A DNA stretch of 64,000 nt from Spirodela intermedia. Its lineage: Eukaryota > Streptophyta > Magnoliopsida > Alismatales > Araceae. The stretch covers positions 11,278,327-11,342,326 of the forward strand of contig LR746272.1 in assembly GCA_902729315.2 (NCBI GenBank), written 5' to 3'. Shown here in pieces: positions 48,554 to 62,396 of the stretch (positions are counted from its first letter, which is position 1; each line of letters starts with the position of its first letter). The position numbers were made by a program, and so were the translations under genes. The notes under the pieces are model-generated. The model was given only the letters and a program-made list of their open reading frames with translations. It did no database searches and was not told where the DNA came from.

Positions 48554-51314
48554 CCCATAAGGTTGCTTGAGATGTAAGGGAACACTGAAATGTACTTGCT
48601 GTACCTCTCATCACAAATAAACAAAGGGAAGAAACACGGTTCAAGCTTCACGTTCAAGTATGTACTCATCAGGACAACCTAGCGATTAGGAAAATTTCTG
48701 GAAGGACTCCTAAATTTTTGTAAAGAAATATATTCCTTTCACTTTCATTTTTGCAAAAGGTCTGCTTTTTCTTTTATTATCAATCCAAATGGTTTGCTCT
48801 AAGGATACAATTTATTTCCATAGTAGTGAAATATAAACTTCTATCAGATGGTCCATAGTGATAGGGTATCTTACGAAATTTAGTCGACTATTGTTTATAC
48901 TGCAAGTCAGAGGCTGAAGTTGAAGGAAGAATAAAAGGTAAAAAATTTCATTTATCAATCTTCATGCCTTCTTTACTGAACTCTATAAAATATATTTTAA
49001 AGTTTTTTTGATGACATATTCCAACTGACAGGGTGTAGGATTTTCACTAAAAATGGCCGACATTCAATAGTTAACACTCAGAATTTGTTTTTATATGTGG
49101 ATCAAATATCTATTATTTTTATTTTAATTAAAAATAAAAAAAATCGCGTAAATGTTAAATACACATCATAAATCTTGAGCCTAATAAATGAGATCCACAC
49201 TTTTCCGAGATCTGAGATCGAAATGCTTTTAACTTGAGGCTAGAAAAGTCAAAACTTTCCTAAGTTTCTTATTCCTCATTTTTCAAATGTCGGCATGGTT
49301 CAGCAAGGTAACCCATCCAGACAAGAGGCTTTTAGATACCTTAAAGATTCTACAACTTCAAGGGTGTCTTTTATTATAATTCCCAATATTTAAAATATGT
49401 CTGAGGACATACGTAAGAGGACAAATATGTCACCCACACTCTTCCTCTCTCTCTTCGTTGCGAGTGCAGTATTTTGTTGCAGTGCTATCAATATGTTCCT
49501 CAAGGGAATTATGCTTATCATTGTAAGATGCGTCTTTCATGGTACTTCACCGCATTGAATGAAGCTCTAGATAAATACATCATCCTTGATACGAGAGGGG
49601 GAATACCTTTACTGACACCCGTGGGATTTCCCTTTACGAGAGAGCTTGCATCCGTATTGGCCTTGTTGCAGGGTAAACACCGCAGTGCAAGCACTCAGAA
49701 GGGGATGAGGAGGAGAGGAAGAAGGAGAAGAAACAAAATGCCAGAGTAGGGGAGGAGGGAAGACGGGAGATTCACGAGGGAATGAACATGAGGAGGACGA
49801 GGGTTAGAGGGGTGGATTAGTTAGGACTTCACTGATGAGCTGGGTAGAACTGCCAGAGAGAAACGCCATCGGACGGTGCGGAAGGCCGGGTGGGTCAAGA
49901 GACAGATAGAGGAGTGGTGGATGAGGCAAGGCCGACGATTCCTTCTCGTACACTCCCTCCGTTCACGAAGCTCATACTACCCACCTGTCGCAAGACCCCG
50001 ATATTCAGCCCTCCCATCTTCCTTTCTCACCGATTTCTCGATGCTTTTGCCCGGAAAGCCGTCCGCGCGGAGTTAGCTGCGTGTGTGGCGATGGGTTCCG
50101 CCGACGGGTGACGTCTTCTACTCGCAGACGCGCTCGGGGGGGGCCGTGACACCAAACCCGGGGAAATCGCCCCCACTGAAATCCTCTGTACCATCTTGGA
50201 GATGGGAAGGGTGATATACCAATTGAGTGCACGCCATGCGTTTCTTTAGAGTGCGGGGAACCGGTGCTGAACCTCACGGCTTCTTCACTTAATTGGTTTG
50301 AGTACACAATGAATGCACGACTTACAAAAATGTCCAACCAATTTCTTCACTTATTTAGCATAGATCTGCTATATTCGTATTTATGCATCATTTGAAGATG
50401 ATATTGGATGTTGCCCAATGCAGAAAAACGAATTTTTTTCAACATACGCTCATTGCTCTAACCTCATTTATCATTCGAAGTGTGGTACCATGCCGAACAA
50501 ACTAATGTACAGCCAAATCAGGCGCGGTGGGTTCACACCGATCCGTAGCTGCAGTGACTTATCCATGCTTAATTGCAAAGGCTTGTACTTGGAACCTGAT
50601 CAATGGTCATGGGCAGAGGTCCACCGCCTTTGCCGTGACCGCAGGCTTCCTTCCGCTTCGCCTACCGTGCCAAGCGGCAGACGACGGAGGGCGTCGGTCG
50701 TCACGGTCGTCGAATGTTGACGTCTCGGACAGGCGACTTCCTCAGATTCGGCGGATCACTGCGTCGGCGGAAGCTCTACGATCGGAGGTTTCTTCCCCAG
50801 TCCTCGAAGGAATCGTACGGCGATCGCGTGCTGGCGCGTATGGTGGCGCCGTGCCATGCGCGCCGGGGGGGGGCCTCTACGGCCGAGCGGAAACGAACAG
50901 AGAACGACGTCCCATCGCCTCGCGGGCGGCGAGCAGTCGCCGTTGAGCCGCCGTGGGTTCGCCGTTCCAGTGGATGGGAAAGCTAACCGAGCTCGCCGTT
51001 CTTCGACTTCAGGTTAAGGTGACGCCGTGCCGAGACCGCCCGCAAATGGGCCTCTCTAAACACCGTCCCAGATACTTTCTACGGCGTTTACGCGCCGGCC
51101 GGCCGGCCAGTCTCTGGTTCGAGTACCTTGGAGCAATGTGCGCGCCAAATAGGTGGAGCGTGGAATTCACATTAAATTCAATGAATACTTTTCCTCTGTA
51201 CAGGCCTTTTCTCACGGATACTAAATACAGAGTAGAAGAAGGGAGAAGGTTGAGCACAGAATGAGAGTGGCAGGTTTCAACAAGATGGGGGAAAAGAAGA
51301 CTACAGCTGTTTAG

Positions 51315-54300
51315 TCAAGGCATTGGGGACGTTACCAGCGGAAATCTCATTTGAACGGATCCTCGTCGTCCCCCAGAAGGTGGTGAGAGCAGGTGTGCAT
51401 CATCTTCCTCCGCATCGTCGCTCTCTGAAGGCTCACGTGCGGTGATAGTTGAAAGAGATCCAGATTCGTCTTCTGCGGACGATTCAGGGTAAGAAACATT
51501 TTAAATAAAGATCTATTGGCATGCAGCTTGAGTTTACTTTGATGGAGCTGTTCGAGGAAAAGACATCAAATTATGGAGAAATTCCGCCGCTAACCTGAAT
51601 AGATGTAATATTCGGAAATCTGCTTACCAACAGGAATTTGGTAGCTTTCAGGGAGCAAACAACTGCACATCGCACCTGCACATCACACAGTAGAGTTAAC
51701 TATTTTTCAATTTTAACGTGACTGGTTACAGAACCTACGTGCATTTGTGACTGTTTCTCGTTGCAATATTGAAACGGTATCAGCAGCCGATATTAAATAT
51801 ATCGGAAAAATTGGGTTGGTTTTTTAATCAAATTGCACTTTGATCACATTGGAAACTTGCAGAAGTTGATAGAGCCTAATTATGAACTTTCCCAAGAACT
51901 TAACAGCACAATTTGACAGAAATTCTGCCGAACTGGGCCACTGCTGGATAGATATCTAAGAGGCGTAGATATTACATCAAACAAAACACCAGTCTAAGGG
52001 CTAAAGAAAACACGTGATGTTTCATCATTATTTCAGGAGTAAACACTCATGTGGCATAATTTCTCATGTGGGCACATTTTCCCCTTACTGTGTAATTTGA
52101 CAGCATCCAAACTGGTAATTTCCTTGGTTGTGATACTCTTCTGCAATATAAACATCCTCTTAATTCACGTTAGAAGATACTTTGATCATACTTCAACTTA
52201 TAAAGTAAAAAAACCACTACTTTTTTCCACACACTTACATAATAGAAAATTCCAAGAATTGGGATATTCTTTGTGTTTAATATGAGTTAAAAAAATAGAA
52301 TCTAACTTGGTAAACAAAAGGTGACGGGAACATCTCACATCATGAGAAAAATATAAATAAATAAAAAATGAAAATAAATCCCCATGAAGAAATGCACCTT
52401 AGATGAAGGATCACAAGAAAAATGGAAGCAACAATAGACAACATAAATTGTTCCTCTAGAGCCTTAACTTACAGAAAACACCAACATCTTAAAACAGGCA
52501 AAAAAGCGCAGGAAAAACTGTGGAAGTGTAAGTTACCTAGTTGAGCAAGTCGGTTTACCCATCCTGGGATCTGTTTCCCGGTCAGTCTCATACATACATC
52601 TTGTGTAAAATGGTTGCAATTTTTTGAAATCAGGCTGTATGTGTCACCATAATAGTCTGAACCCATATTTCCAATGAATTCTTGAAATTCAGGAAGATGC
52701 ATGTTGGTATATCCTAACAATATGGAGCATCTGTACGTAAAGCCAGGACAATTCCTTGGTTCCACCTCAAAAACTCCACTAGCAGGCAGATCATGAGCAC
52801 CAAATGCATATTCCAGACCATGAGCTGCTAATGCATAAGAAAGAAGAAAAAGTTTTAGTTAGGTAACATGACATCTGCCTCTTATAGCTGTGATATACAC
52901 GTGCACATGCATATTGCCAAGTTGGCGACATGCTAACAGCGTGAAGATCAATAGTCACGTGACTTAGACCCCCATGTTTTTGTCAAAATTCATGCTAGTG
53001 ATCTGATGAGTGCACGTCCAGTTTCATGAGTGAATGAGACAAGACAATGAAATGTTTAAGACAACACAATGAAATGCTGGTATTGCAACTAGCATTGCAC
53101 CATACAGCAGATGCATGTATCATGTCTACCCAGATAGTACGTCCACTCTGCGCCTGTATGCAATATCAAGAGCATTTCAACCACATTTCTAATCAATGCA
53201 CTTGGCTGTTATTCTCCACAAGCAAATTTAAATCATGGATAAAAGATTTTACTTTCATTGGAGGTTGCCCCAATCGTCTCGGTGACGTCAAAATCTTTAT
53301 CGTTGTCGCCACAGATACGGCACACAGTAACCATAAATGTGAAACTATCTCTCATCAGTAAATAATTTACTGTCAAGGTAACCCTTCCAGAATTAAGCTG
53401 AAAGTGTTTGCAGATTCAGAAGAGCTTCAAAAAGACATGTCATGTAGGGGATAACTGATCGATTCAGCGGTTTCCAATAAAAATTATTTTTGAAAATTCA
53501 CCATTCTAAACAGTGATTTTATGCTGAATAATCCACCTCCCCTGGATCCCAATGGTATGCGTGAAGTCTTACGACTTTTGCAGTACGAGTAGAAAAATGT
53601 ACTCAGTTTTAGAAGGAACTAAAAGAGACTACAGCGATAAATAGATTTCCACCAAAAAGCAATAGAATTTACGAGGTAAATATTGGAGTATCGGGCCACC
53701 AAACCATGATTAGAACACGAATAAATATTAAAAAGTCAACTTTTGCCATAGGGAAGAAGCTTCTAATAGATGAAGGACACTAAATAAATCTTCATTGGGT
53801 ATCAGTTTTAGCCTACTGTACAGTAGAAGGCTTCCATAAAGTAAGAAGGCATATGGATGCCTCAACTTAAAAGAATTGGCGATTTGAGAAATGAAAAAGA
53901 AGAAATTTGGGATAAATTTCTTATGCCATTCCAAACGCTGTGATAGAGACCAAAATAAGGAAGAAAGGCCATGAAGATACATTAAACTAAAACCTTCCAT
54001 TGCAGACGCTTCTCAATTGTTTCTTAAAATTGCACTAGGAACTAATTTTTTTTTCTTTTACCACTCACTAACATACTTTTAAATCACTTTCCAAGTAAAA
54101 GAGTAACTTCTCTCCTAGTTCGGTTGCATACAAGGAATAAGGACATGTTTAAAGTTTTTTGTCTCACTGAGATTCTCATTACGATTTGAAACCAACCCAT
54201 AGGCAACCTGACGTCTTGGGCACAACTGACTTACAGGGACGCTTTTCTAGCTTCTTCAAGTTTTATTTTTTATCAGCATGTGCACCTAAAATGGGTATTA

Positions 54301-56030
54301 GGAAATTTTAAATATCGATAGTCTTCCATTCGACTGGAAAAAAGAAAAACCATGAAGACGCTTTCTAAATCCAGATCCAAAGCTGCTTTCCAGTTAAATT
54401 ACTGGGAACCATATTTTCAAACACTAATTATAAAATTCAAATGGCATCACTCCTCTTATTCAGAAAGCAAGCAGTAAATATGCTTTTTTTTCTGTGCACT
54501 ACTATGTATTTAAGGTCAAAGGGGTGGATTGAAGGGAATATATAAAACCAATTATAAAAGAACGTTCACCATCTTAATACAAGTAAACATCACTGCCAAA
54601 AATTTACAAATACTTGAGCTTTCCCAGTTTGATAGCGATTCAATGAATCGTCATTGACACCCCTCGCAACTAACCCTTATAGGCCCACTACTTCGCCCAA
54701 GTTAATGGAGCCCAAACTGAAATACTAAAATCTCAGACGGAAGATGAATTCTAGATAACTAGTTTGGCTAAAATCTGTCAAGCCCTCATGTTATTTCCAA
54801 CGAAGGACCCATTTCTAGGTGTCTACTTTGCGGTATTCCGATTTGTAATCAAATGTTTTCCTTAATAATCATCCGGATTTCTGATACTCATTAAGCTTGA
54901 CGAGACAAAAATAGACATCAATTCGTTTCGGTGGCTCAAACACATATTTTGTTCTGTTAATGCGACGTCACCTAGACAAATCCGTGATGCAACTTTCTGC
55001 AAAGTTTTACGATCAACATCATGGGTTGATCCAGATTCAAGCTCTTTATCAATGTAATTTAGGGCAGGGGAGGACTATGCCAAATTTACTGAAATCTGTT
55101 GAAAGGCTAAATGGTCTACATTCGAATCATGCAATTACAGAGAAAACTATAAAGGTCAGGAAAACATTTACAAACGATCAGAAAAAAATTCCTGGAAAGA
55201 AACAAAATAATATTCATACATAAAGAAGGAATCCATATTCTTTCCGTATAGTTTCCCTTGACCAACGGTGCCTTTTGTGATGTGGTGATCATAAGCGGAG
55301 AATGTTTTTGTTCTTCTATAGTAATCAGCAGGCCCCCTAATATTCCGAGGAAGAAGATACCAATTGTTACTTTCAACTTTTAATGGAGTAATGCCATGTC
55401 CCTGTTCCTAAAAAGTAGACTCAGAAATGCGATACTACAGTGGATAATTTTAAGCGTATTATGTTAACATATCCTTGAACCAAGGCAGATTGTCGTCCTC
55501 CTAACCAGAGAGGATATCTGGAATCAACTATTTTACTTGCCGACTAGTAATCCTAAATTTACCAAGAAGATCATTTTCTGCTTGATGGCAGAAACACTAA
55601 TTTTTATTCTGTTTCGGTACATGAAAGACATTTTCAAGATTTTTTAATAAAACATGTAAAATCAAAAGAAATCTTCTTTGAATCATCATAATTATTCAAA
55701 AAAAATCAATAAGAGTACAGGAGAAAATTATAAAACTCAGAAATCCAAACACGAAACACCAATGTTCTGCGTTAATTCCATCATACTGAGAAACCAAGAC
55801 CCAGGAAGAAATTTCAACCAGAAAATGGGAAACACAACGAGAAGAACGCAATATAGCGCATTTGACTTACCTTCAATTCCGGAATGGAAGATCCCAAACC
55901 CACACCAATGAGTGTAGTCGTTCCAGGTGGTGAGATCATACACGTTCAATATGACGGCAGTTCCTCCATAATTCTCATCTGATGGCGACGACAAACACGA
56001 AGGCAAGTACTCGGATAACCAAAGCCCCAT
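51315..56030 (-). CDS. deSI-like protein (PPPDE thiol peptidase)
   Basis: Four minus-strand exons, 56030-55871, 52824-52537, 51675-51628 and 51472-51315, encode 217 aa with closed phases (1,1,1). The PPPDE fold is seen as VILNVYDLTTWNDY (27-40), GFGIFHSGIE with catalytic His49, HGLEYAFGAHD (55-65), VFEVEPRNCPGF, and SKNCNHFTQDVC with catalytic Cys123. IPGWVNRLAQLG and MCSCLLPESYQIPV follow, then an acidic Ser/Glu/Asp-rich tail ending TSPMP. These are the marks of plant deSI-like proteins (At1g47740-type). They are related to desumoylating isopeptidases and to proteases reported to trim ubiquitin or SUMO conjugates; the substrate here is unknown. The start is the first ATG; the frame upstream reaches only a GTG. 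Intron 1 is 3.0 kb, unusually long for this window. The gene is divergent from the PPR gene. Confidence 0.92.
52825..55870 (-). other. Long first intron of the deSI gene
   Basis: 3046 nt of AT-rich sequence between donor gtaagt and acceptor ttagcag on the minus strand. No conserved frame or clear transposable element was seen. Short open frames on both strands (for example at 53728-54000 and 54960-55223) look like chance. Confidence 0.6.
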
Positions 56031-56483
56031 CAGATCAATTTCTCCTGCGCACTCTCCCTGGAAAGACCCTATAAGACTCTTCGGCCGTCTCTCTTGCACG
56101 ACAGGAAACTACACGCATATGCGAAGGGCAGAGAAGAGACAAACTGAGAGCCAGGAAATGGAATGGGTACGGAGGCGTCCGTAACGGCCTTCTATTCTAT
56201 GAAAAAGGAGCATCTCACGGAAAAACACTTCTTACCGTGGAACGACGGTACACGTTAGGCAGCGAGCCCCCACGAACTTTGCAATGGTGCTTCATCATCT
56301 ACCGTTCATGATAAGTTGCGGAGGGGATCCTATCCGTCCAATTGGGATCCAGGGCGACCTTTGGTTGTTCCACTGGTGGTACGTTGCATCCTTCTTCCGT
56401 TTTCAAGTTTCTTAAAATCGCCTCTTCTTTTAACTTCTCTCTCTTCGCGAGAGCCTGGTGGAGGAAATGCGACCAGCAGGACT
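56031..56483. promoter_or_regulatory. Shared divergent promoter of the deSI and ABO5-type genes
   Basis: Only 453 bp separate the two start codons of head-to-head genes, so the region must hold both 5' UTRs and core promoters. No strong TATA box is visible on either strand, consistent with broadly expressed housekeeping-type genes. Whether transcription is coordinated is inference. Confidence 0.6.
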
Positions 56484-59180
56484 ATGAGGCTTCCCTGCAG
56501 GCAGCTATTCCTCTCCGCTCGGTTATCTCTCTCCTCCATTGCTGTCGTTCGATCGTTCGCCACGAGCTACTGTGGTCGGATCGTCCGAGAGGACTCAACC
56601 GGCCGTGCCATTGCGGTGGAGATCGACCCTCCGGACCTCGTACGTGACACTCGTGGCTACGCCCTGCCGCGACGCGACCTGGTGTGTCGTGTCTCCAGGA
56701 TTCTTCAGTCGCCCTCCACCGCCAAGTCCGACCCGTTCCTCGCACTATCCGACTACCTTCAGACTCTAACCCTAACACTTACTCCCTCTGAGGTGAGTGA
56801 GGTTCTCAAAGCCCTCCGCAACCCGGAGGTTGCGATAGAGTTCTTTCACTTCTGCACTTCCCTACCGGGTTACCGTCATGACTGCTTTACCTACAACCGA
56901 ATTTTCTCCATCATCTCGAAGTTCGGGGTCGACGTGGGTCTTGTCCGCCGGTTACTGGACGAAATGGAGAAGGAAGGTGTGCGGGGGAACATTTCAACGA
57001 TTAATATCTTGATTTCGATATTTGGGGGCGGGGATTTGGGAAGGTGCTTTGAGCTATTGAAGATGTGGTCTCTAAGGTTTAATGGGTATACATACAAGTG
57101 CCTTCTTCAAGCATATCTTAGGTCCCATGACGTGGAGAACGCATTCAAAGTCTATGAAGAGATGAGACGAAAGGGTTATAAGTTGGATATTTTTGGTTAC
57201 AATATGCTACTGGATGCTCTTGCCAAAGCTGATAAGGTAGGTTTCTTGTTAAAGATATGTTTTCTTGAATTGCTTTTTATTGGGTTTTGCGATCCAGCCA
57301 TAGTCTGTTATTTGATTTCCAAGATATCTCACCAGGAATCTGTGAACCTCATCATTTTCTTAAAATGGCATATCATGGTCTTGTTTTTTTGATAGACTCG
57401 TAATTTTTTTGCCATGGAACTAATGTCTCAGCTTGAATACACAGTTATAAGTACCTGTTATTGATGGATAGGCATATCTGTGCTAGGTCTTTGATGTTTT
57501 TTGGAGGATGGTCTTAGTCTATTGTTCATCTAAGCCAAAAACAAAAGGATGACGAATGGAAAAAAAAAAAGAAGTTACATCATCAGAGCATAAATCTCAA
57601 CCGATTAGCAGATCAGTACATACATTGACCCCTTTATAATTTCCTTGTAAGTCTCGTGCCGAGAACAATTGGATTCACCCGCCCCCCCTTATGGCAGTCC
57701 CTCTGTGTTTGAATCGAGCAACAAATATGAATGGAATCTAGACATCTTATATCTTGTTCTAACCTCTTATAGTATGTTCATATTCGGGATAATCCATCAA
57801 TTTTAATAACTGGGAGAATCACGTACCTCATCTTTAAATTGACGCTCATGTTCAAAATTTTATCGAAAAATAAAAAAAGTTGAGGAATCTGTTTTATGTT
57901 TCTATATTTTCCTGACGTGCTTCTTAGTTCTGTATTATCCTTCGTTATGTATCGGACTGAGATTTGGTAAACAGGTTGAGCAGGTCCACAAGGTCTTTGC
58001 AGACATGAAACATAAACACTGTGAATCAGATGTGTACACATATACTATTCTTATAAGGATGGCAGGAAAAAGAGGGAAAACAGATGAGTTTCTTCTATAC
58101 TTCCATGATATGATTTCCAAAGGTTGTACTCCAAACTTGATTGCATACAACACCATGATTCAGGCATTGGCGAAGAATCATATGGTTGATAAGATCTTCT
58201 TTATTTTCTCTAAGATGATTGAGAATGATTGCCGTCCCAATGAATTTACATACAGTGTTATTTTAGATGGCCTAGCAGGAGAAGGGAAAATCAGTCGGAT
58301 ACACGAGATTGTAGAGATATCTAGAAAATTCATTAGTAAGTCCATCCATGCATATCTAGTAAAGACATTGAGTAAACTTGGACATGCGAGTGAGGCACAT
58401 CGCCTATTTTGTGAAATGTGGAACTCACATGACAGGGCAGATAGGGAAGCCTGTCTATCCATGTTAGAGACGTTATGCAATGCGGGGAAGACTCTGGAAG
58501 CTATGGATTTGCTCACTAAAATTCATGAAAAAGGGCTTACTGCTGATAATATTATGTATAACTTGGTTCTCTCAGCTCTCAGTAAGATGAATCAAATATC
58601 CAATGTTAATGCTCTTTTTGAGAAAATGAAAAATGATGGTCTATCACCTGATGTTTTTACGTACAATATTCTCATTTCCAGTACTGGTAAGGCAGGGCAA
58701 GTTGATAGGGCTCTGCAGCTCTTTGAAGAAATGGAGCTTAATGAGTGTAAACCAGATGTCGTTACATACAATTCTTTAATAAATACCCTTGGCAAAAATG
58801 GTGACCTTGATGAAGCTCATATGCGCTTCAAGGAAATGAAAGAGAGGGGACTGACCCCCGATGTGTTCACATATAGCATTCTTATTAAATGCTTTGGTAA
58901 GTCAAATAGCATAGAGATGGCTTGTAAATTGTTTGATGAGATGGTTTTGGAGGGTTGCGCCCCCAACATTGTGACGTACAATATTTTACTTGATTGCCTT
59001 GAGAAATGTGGAAAAACAGCGGAAGCATTCAATATATTTGCGACTATGAAACAGCACAATCTGACTCCTGATGCTGTAACGTATGCAATCATTGAACGGC
59101 TCCAAAGTGGATGCCACCGTGCAGTGCGAGTGCGCAAAGAGAGTCCTATAAGTGGTTGGGTTGTAAGTCCCCTGAAGTAA
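56484..59180 (+). CDS. Mitochondrial P-class PPR protein, ABO5 orthologue
   Basis: Two exons, 56484-57236 and 57975-59180, joined in phase 0 over a 738-nt intron, encode 652 aa, close to the 650 aa of Arabidopsis ABO5 (At1g51965). Residues 1-~32 are Arg/Ser/Leu-rich without acidic residues, as in mitochondrial presequences. Conserved ABO5 blocks are RDTRGYALPRRDLVCR, STINILISIFG, TYKCLLQAYLRSHD, DIFGYNMLLDALAK, LVKTLSKLGHASEAHRLFCEMW and the C-terminus ISGWVVSPLK. About a dozen 35-residue PPR repeats fill the protein, with no E, DYW or SMR domain. ABO5 is needed for splicing of mitochondrial nad2 intron 3 and hence complex I; mutants are hypersensitive to ABA. The frame upstream of 56484 is open but has no ATG. 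The intron falls inside a repeat, at ALAKADK|VEQVHK. Confidence 0.94.
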
Positions 59181-61638
59181 TTATTGAAATGATTGACTAT
59201 GGCTTTCTCCAGTGACTTGAGTGGACGAGGAAACTGATGTGGTTGATGAGTTGTCTTTTTCTGATTTGCTAGTTCTTGTTAAGTTACATGGGTATCTTAT
59301 TGAGAGGCTTTTGAGCCAGCCTGATGAAAGGAGCCAATGGCAGCATGCCTGATTCGTTGAAAGGATCATAAAAGGGTATATTTTGCTCGGCATCATCAGA
59401 AGACTGATTTATTTGGCTACTCTTTCTTTTCCCTCATCATCTTTCTTGGTAAGTGTTCTACCTTCTGAAGATTATCGTTTTGATCTGAAAAGATAAATGT
59501 TGGTTTTTTCTGGCCCATGATTTTTTTGTTTAAGAGGCATTTGTTTTCCTGGATAGTTTGTGGATACCAGTGAAATTGAGTAAGAGTTTCTTATACAGTT
59601 AGCTGGGTTTTTCATATTCTTGCTAGCTCAGTTGCACAAATATGGTTGCAAGATTCCTGTATTTCATATCCGAGCATTAAGATGGCTTAGTTTAGCTAGG
59701 AACGTAGCAGGTAACACTGAGCGTGGGCTCCTTTCAGAACATAATCCATTTACATGCCATGGAAGCTTGTACAGTTTGGGAAGGGTTTTTTTTTGATAAA
59801 AAAGAAGAATTTACTTCAACCGATATGCCCTTAGGCACGGCATACATAACATAGACACAGTCCATAACATTTGACTGTCCTATGTTTTATAATCGCTTAT
59901 TCTCTGCATGGTGGCGGTCTTCCAACCCCCACCATACGGATTCGTCCACTTATATTTGCCTCGGGCGTGTTGAGGACCGGGATCTATTCTTATGATTAGC
60001 TTTGAGTTTCTTCTTACTTGGCCTCAATCCTCTCACAAGAAGTCATTCATGAGTTGGGAGTTGTAACAGGATGGTGCTGTCTTGCTCGTCAATACATTCT
60101 TGAAACCATTATGCTATAATGTTTTTTGCAATATATTCGTTTTTGAATGATAATCTATATACACCATTCTTTGCTGAAAGCGTTTGATATTAGCCAGCGT
60201 AATCCCATTTTATTTCTTGTTCTGAGCTGTATGGTTTATTTCTTATTTAGTCATAGAATCATCTTATTTGAGTCCTGAAGGTTTTTCTTTGCTTTCTCCC
60301 TGATGAAACACCATAATAAATTGTATTTTATTTCTAGATGTAAATCATTGGGTCATTGAATTTTTCCTCTCAATAATTTAGTGGATACTCTGCTACAGGG
60401 TCTTTGTTGGGGTTAACATCTTTACGAAAGAAATTTTCAGATACTAAATTGGGGTACCAACAATATGAGTTTCCTTGTTGTTGGCGATGGCACATAGCGA
60501 GATCAAACTATCACTCTTTCTGCTGTTGTCAGTAGTGAAAAGTAAGTAATATTTCTCCAGATGGCTCTGTCGAAGGAATTTCCATGAAATCTCTGCGTTC
60601 TGCCTTATCTTATTCCAATAGAGTTGCCTCGGGGACGATCATGATTCTGAGATACCGATCTACAAGTTTGTGACAGGATGTGGTTGTTCTAGGTCGCTTG
60701 ATGTAACTGGAGTGAACTATAATTTTTAGGGGGGTACCAATCCATTGCCTGTTGCCTCATTGCATACTCTTATTTTCTAGGATTACCCAATTATAAGGTT
60801 CTGCTGAGCAATATGGATAAAAAATATTTGACTTGTTTTTTGTGGGTTTCAACGTCTATAGTATATGATACTTTGATTATTTCACATTGCTCTGTAGTTA
60901 TCAAACAATAGGAATTGTCTATCCAACATGTGCTTATCTTGGCTGCCTGTTGACTAAGAAAGCTACTCAGTACCCCTTCTAGTGATTTGGAATTGGGTAG
61001 CATAAGCAAAGCTATGGCATGGCTTGATGCCGCTAGGGTTGGGAATAACTGTGTTGTTTTGGATGTCAAGAGTAGAAAAATGTTGGATTGATGATGACTA
61101 GTGGCCCTCGTGTGTCACATTCCTAATAATTAGTATGCATTATGGATCGATAGCTGATATGGATCGATGGTTTTCTTCTTTCGTTTATTTTTTGTAATTT
61201 ATTATACATCTGTTGAAAGGATTATGCGTATATATGTCTATATATCAATAATAATATGTGATAAATCAGTGTATTTAGGAATTTTGGATCGTTGTTGGAT
61301 GAGTGAATTCTTGAGATTTTAAGCTATTCCATCTGGAACGTTCGCTTTCTTCTTGGATCGTTTTATTGTTTGACTCCACATTTTCTTGGATAAATATACA
61401 TATTTTCATTTTTCCTAGTGTTCAGCTCTAATTATTTCATTGAATTAAAATGAAACATTAACTGTCCTTAATTGGAGACCCATGTAAACACCCATTTCTG
61501 TGCTTTAGAATCTGTCACAATGTAAACAGACTATCAACTGCCGTATTTTTCTCATCCCATTTTTCCGCAGTCAAAGCAGCCACCCGCTCCTTTATACTCT
61601 GAATCTGATCCGCCTTGTATTATCAGGAAGCTTCATTT

Positions 61639-61655
61639 CTCTCTCTCTTTCTCTA

Positions 61656-61720
<65 letters not shown>

Positions 61721-61730
61721 CTCTCGCTCT
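61639..61730. repeat. CT microsatellite
   Basis: A CT run of about 35 units with short TTTCT, ATCT and GCT interruptions at both ends. Confidence 0.9.
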
Positions 61731-61980
61731 TATTAAGAACGTTTTCCGAAACCCACAATATCACCTCCCACGCTTGTTTAACGTTAACGTGTCCTTTTAA
61801 AAAATAAATCCTAGAGTTGGAATTTCGCTTGTTGACGATAATGGTGCGAACCTAAGCTTGCAAGCGCCGACGTCGGCAGGTCTCCATTCCGTGCGCGAGG
61901 ACTCAGTCCGTCTCCCCGCACCGGGCGTGCCTGCATCGTCCTCGTCCTTATTGGACGTCGCCGGCGAGGCACCTCCTCTG

Positions 61981-62084
61981 TAATCCGGCTGCAGCTCCTC
62001 GGAGAGGCATGGGTGTTTACATGTAAACATGAAAATAATCCGGTTGCAGAGTATGGCTACAGCTAATCCGGCTGCAGCTCCTCG
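61981..62084. repeat. 21-bp direct repeat pair
   Basis: taatccggctgcagctcctc followed by g occurs at 61981-62001 and again at 62064-62084. Both copies are followed within ~15 bases by a catgggtgt or catgggtct motif, so the duplicated unit is about 83 bp and diverged. Confidence 0.8.
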
Positions 62085-62369
62085 AAGTAAACATGGGTCT
62101 CCCCCGGAGAAGGCGAGGCCATCTGCCTACGATGCAGAGTATCGGGAATGCGTTGCTTGCTGCATCGGCTTTTCTTTCTCTATTCTTACTCTAATGTATC
62201 ATGTCGCTTGTCTTCGTCACTGCTAGTAATCTTGCCACTTGTAGACAGCATCAATAATAGCAATTGTATGACATGCAACATTACCCGGTCCTCTGTGAGC
62301 AATTCGACCTTGTTCGATGAAAATACGCAGACAACGTGCGATCCAACATAATGTGAGAAAAATATTCTG

Positions 62370-62396
62370 GACAAGAGAGAGAGAGAGAGAGAGAGA
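62370..62396. repeat. Short GA microsatellite
   Basis: About 12 uninterrupted GA units. They encode an Arg-Glu run in the overlapping frame, which weakens that frame as a gene. Confidence 0.85.

Larger units (their letters stand above)
46743..51314. other. Region between the NAC gene and the deSI gene
   Basis: The NAC075 promoter and 5' UTR should occupy 46.75 kb onward. The main contents are two purine microsatellites (47227-47288 and 47835-48553, listed separately). From 48.7 to 50.3 kb the DNA is AT-rich without supported genes. From ~50.59 to 51.01 kb a GC-rich patch carries overlapping plus-strand frames (for example KLYDRRFLPQSSKESYGD near 50770) that I cannot assign. Long Ser-Leu or Arg-Glu frames across 47.5-48.6 kb are microsatellite artefacts. 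Confidence 0.5.

Noticed and set aside
47534-48669. Three long minus-strand Ser/Leu-rich frames (304-333 aa) and plus-strand Arg/Glu-rich frames (227-257 aa)
   Set aside because: They are translations of the GA/CT tract in each frame. Low-complexity dinucleotide DNA has no stops, so length is not evidence of a gene.
56763-56785. Telomere-like taaccctaacac
   Set aside because: It lies inside the PPR coding sequence, encoding a Thr-Leu run, and has fewer than two full telomere units.
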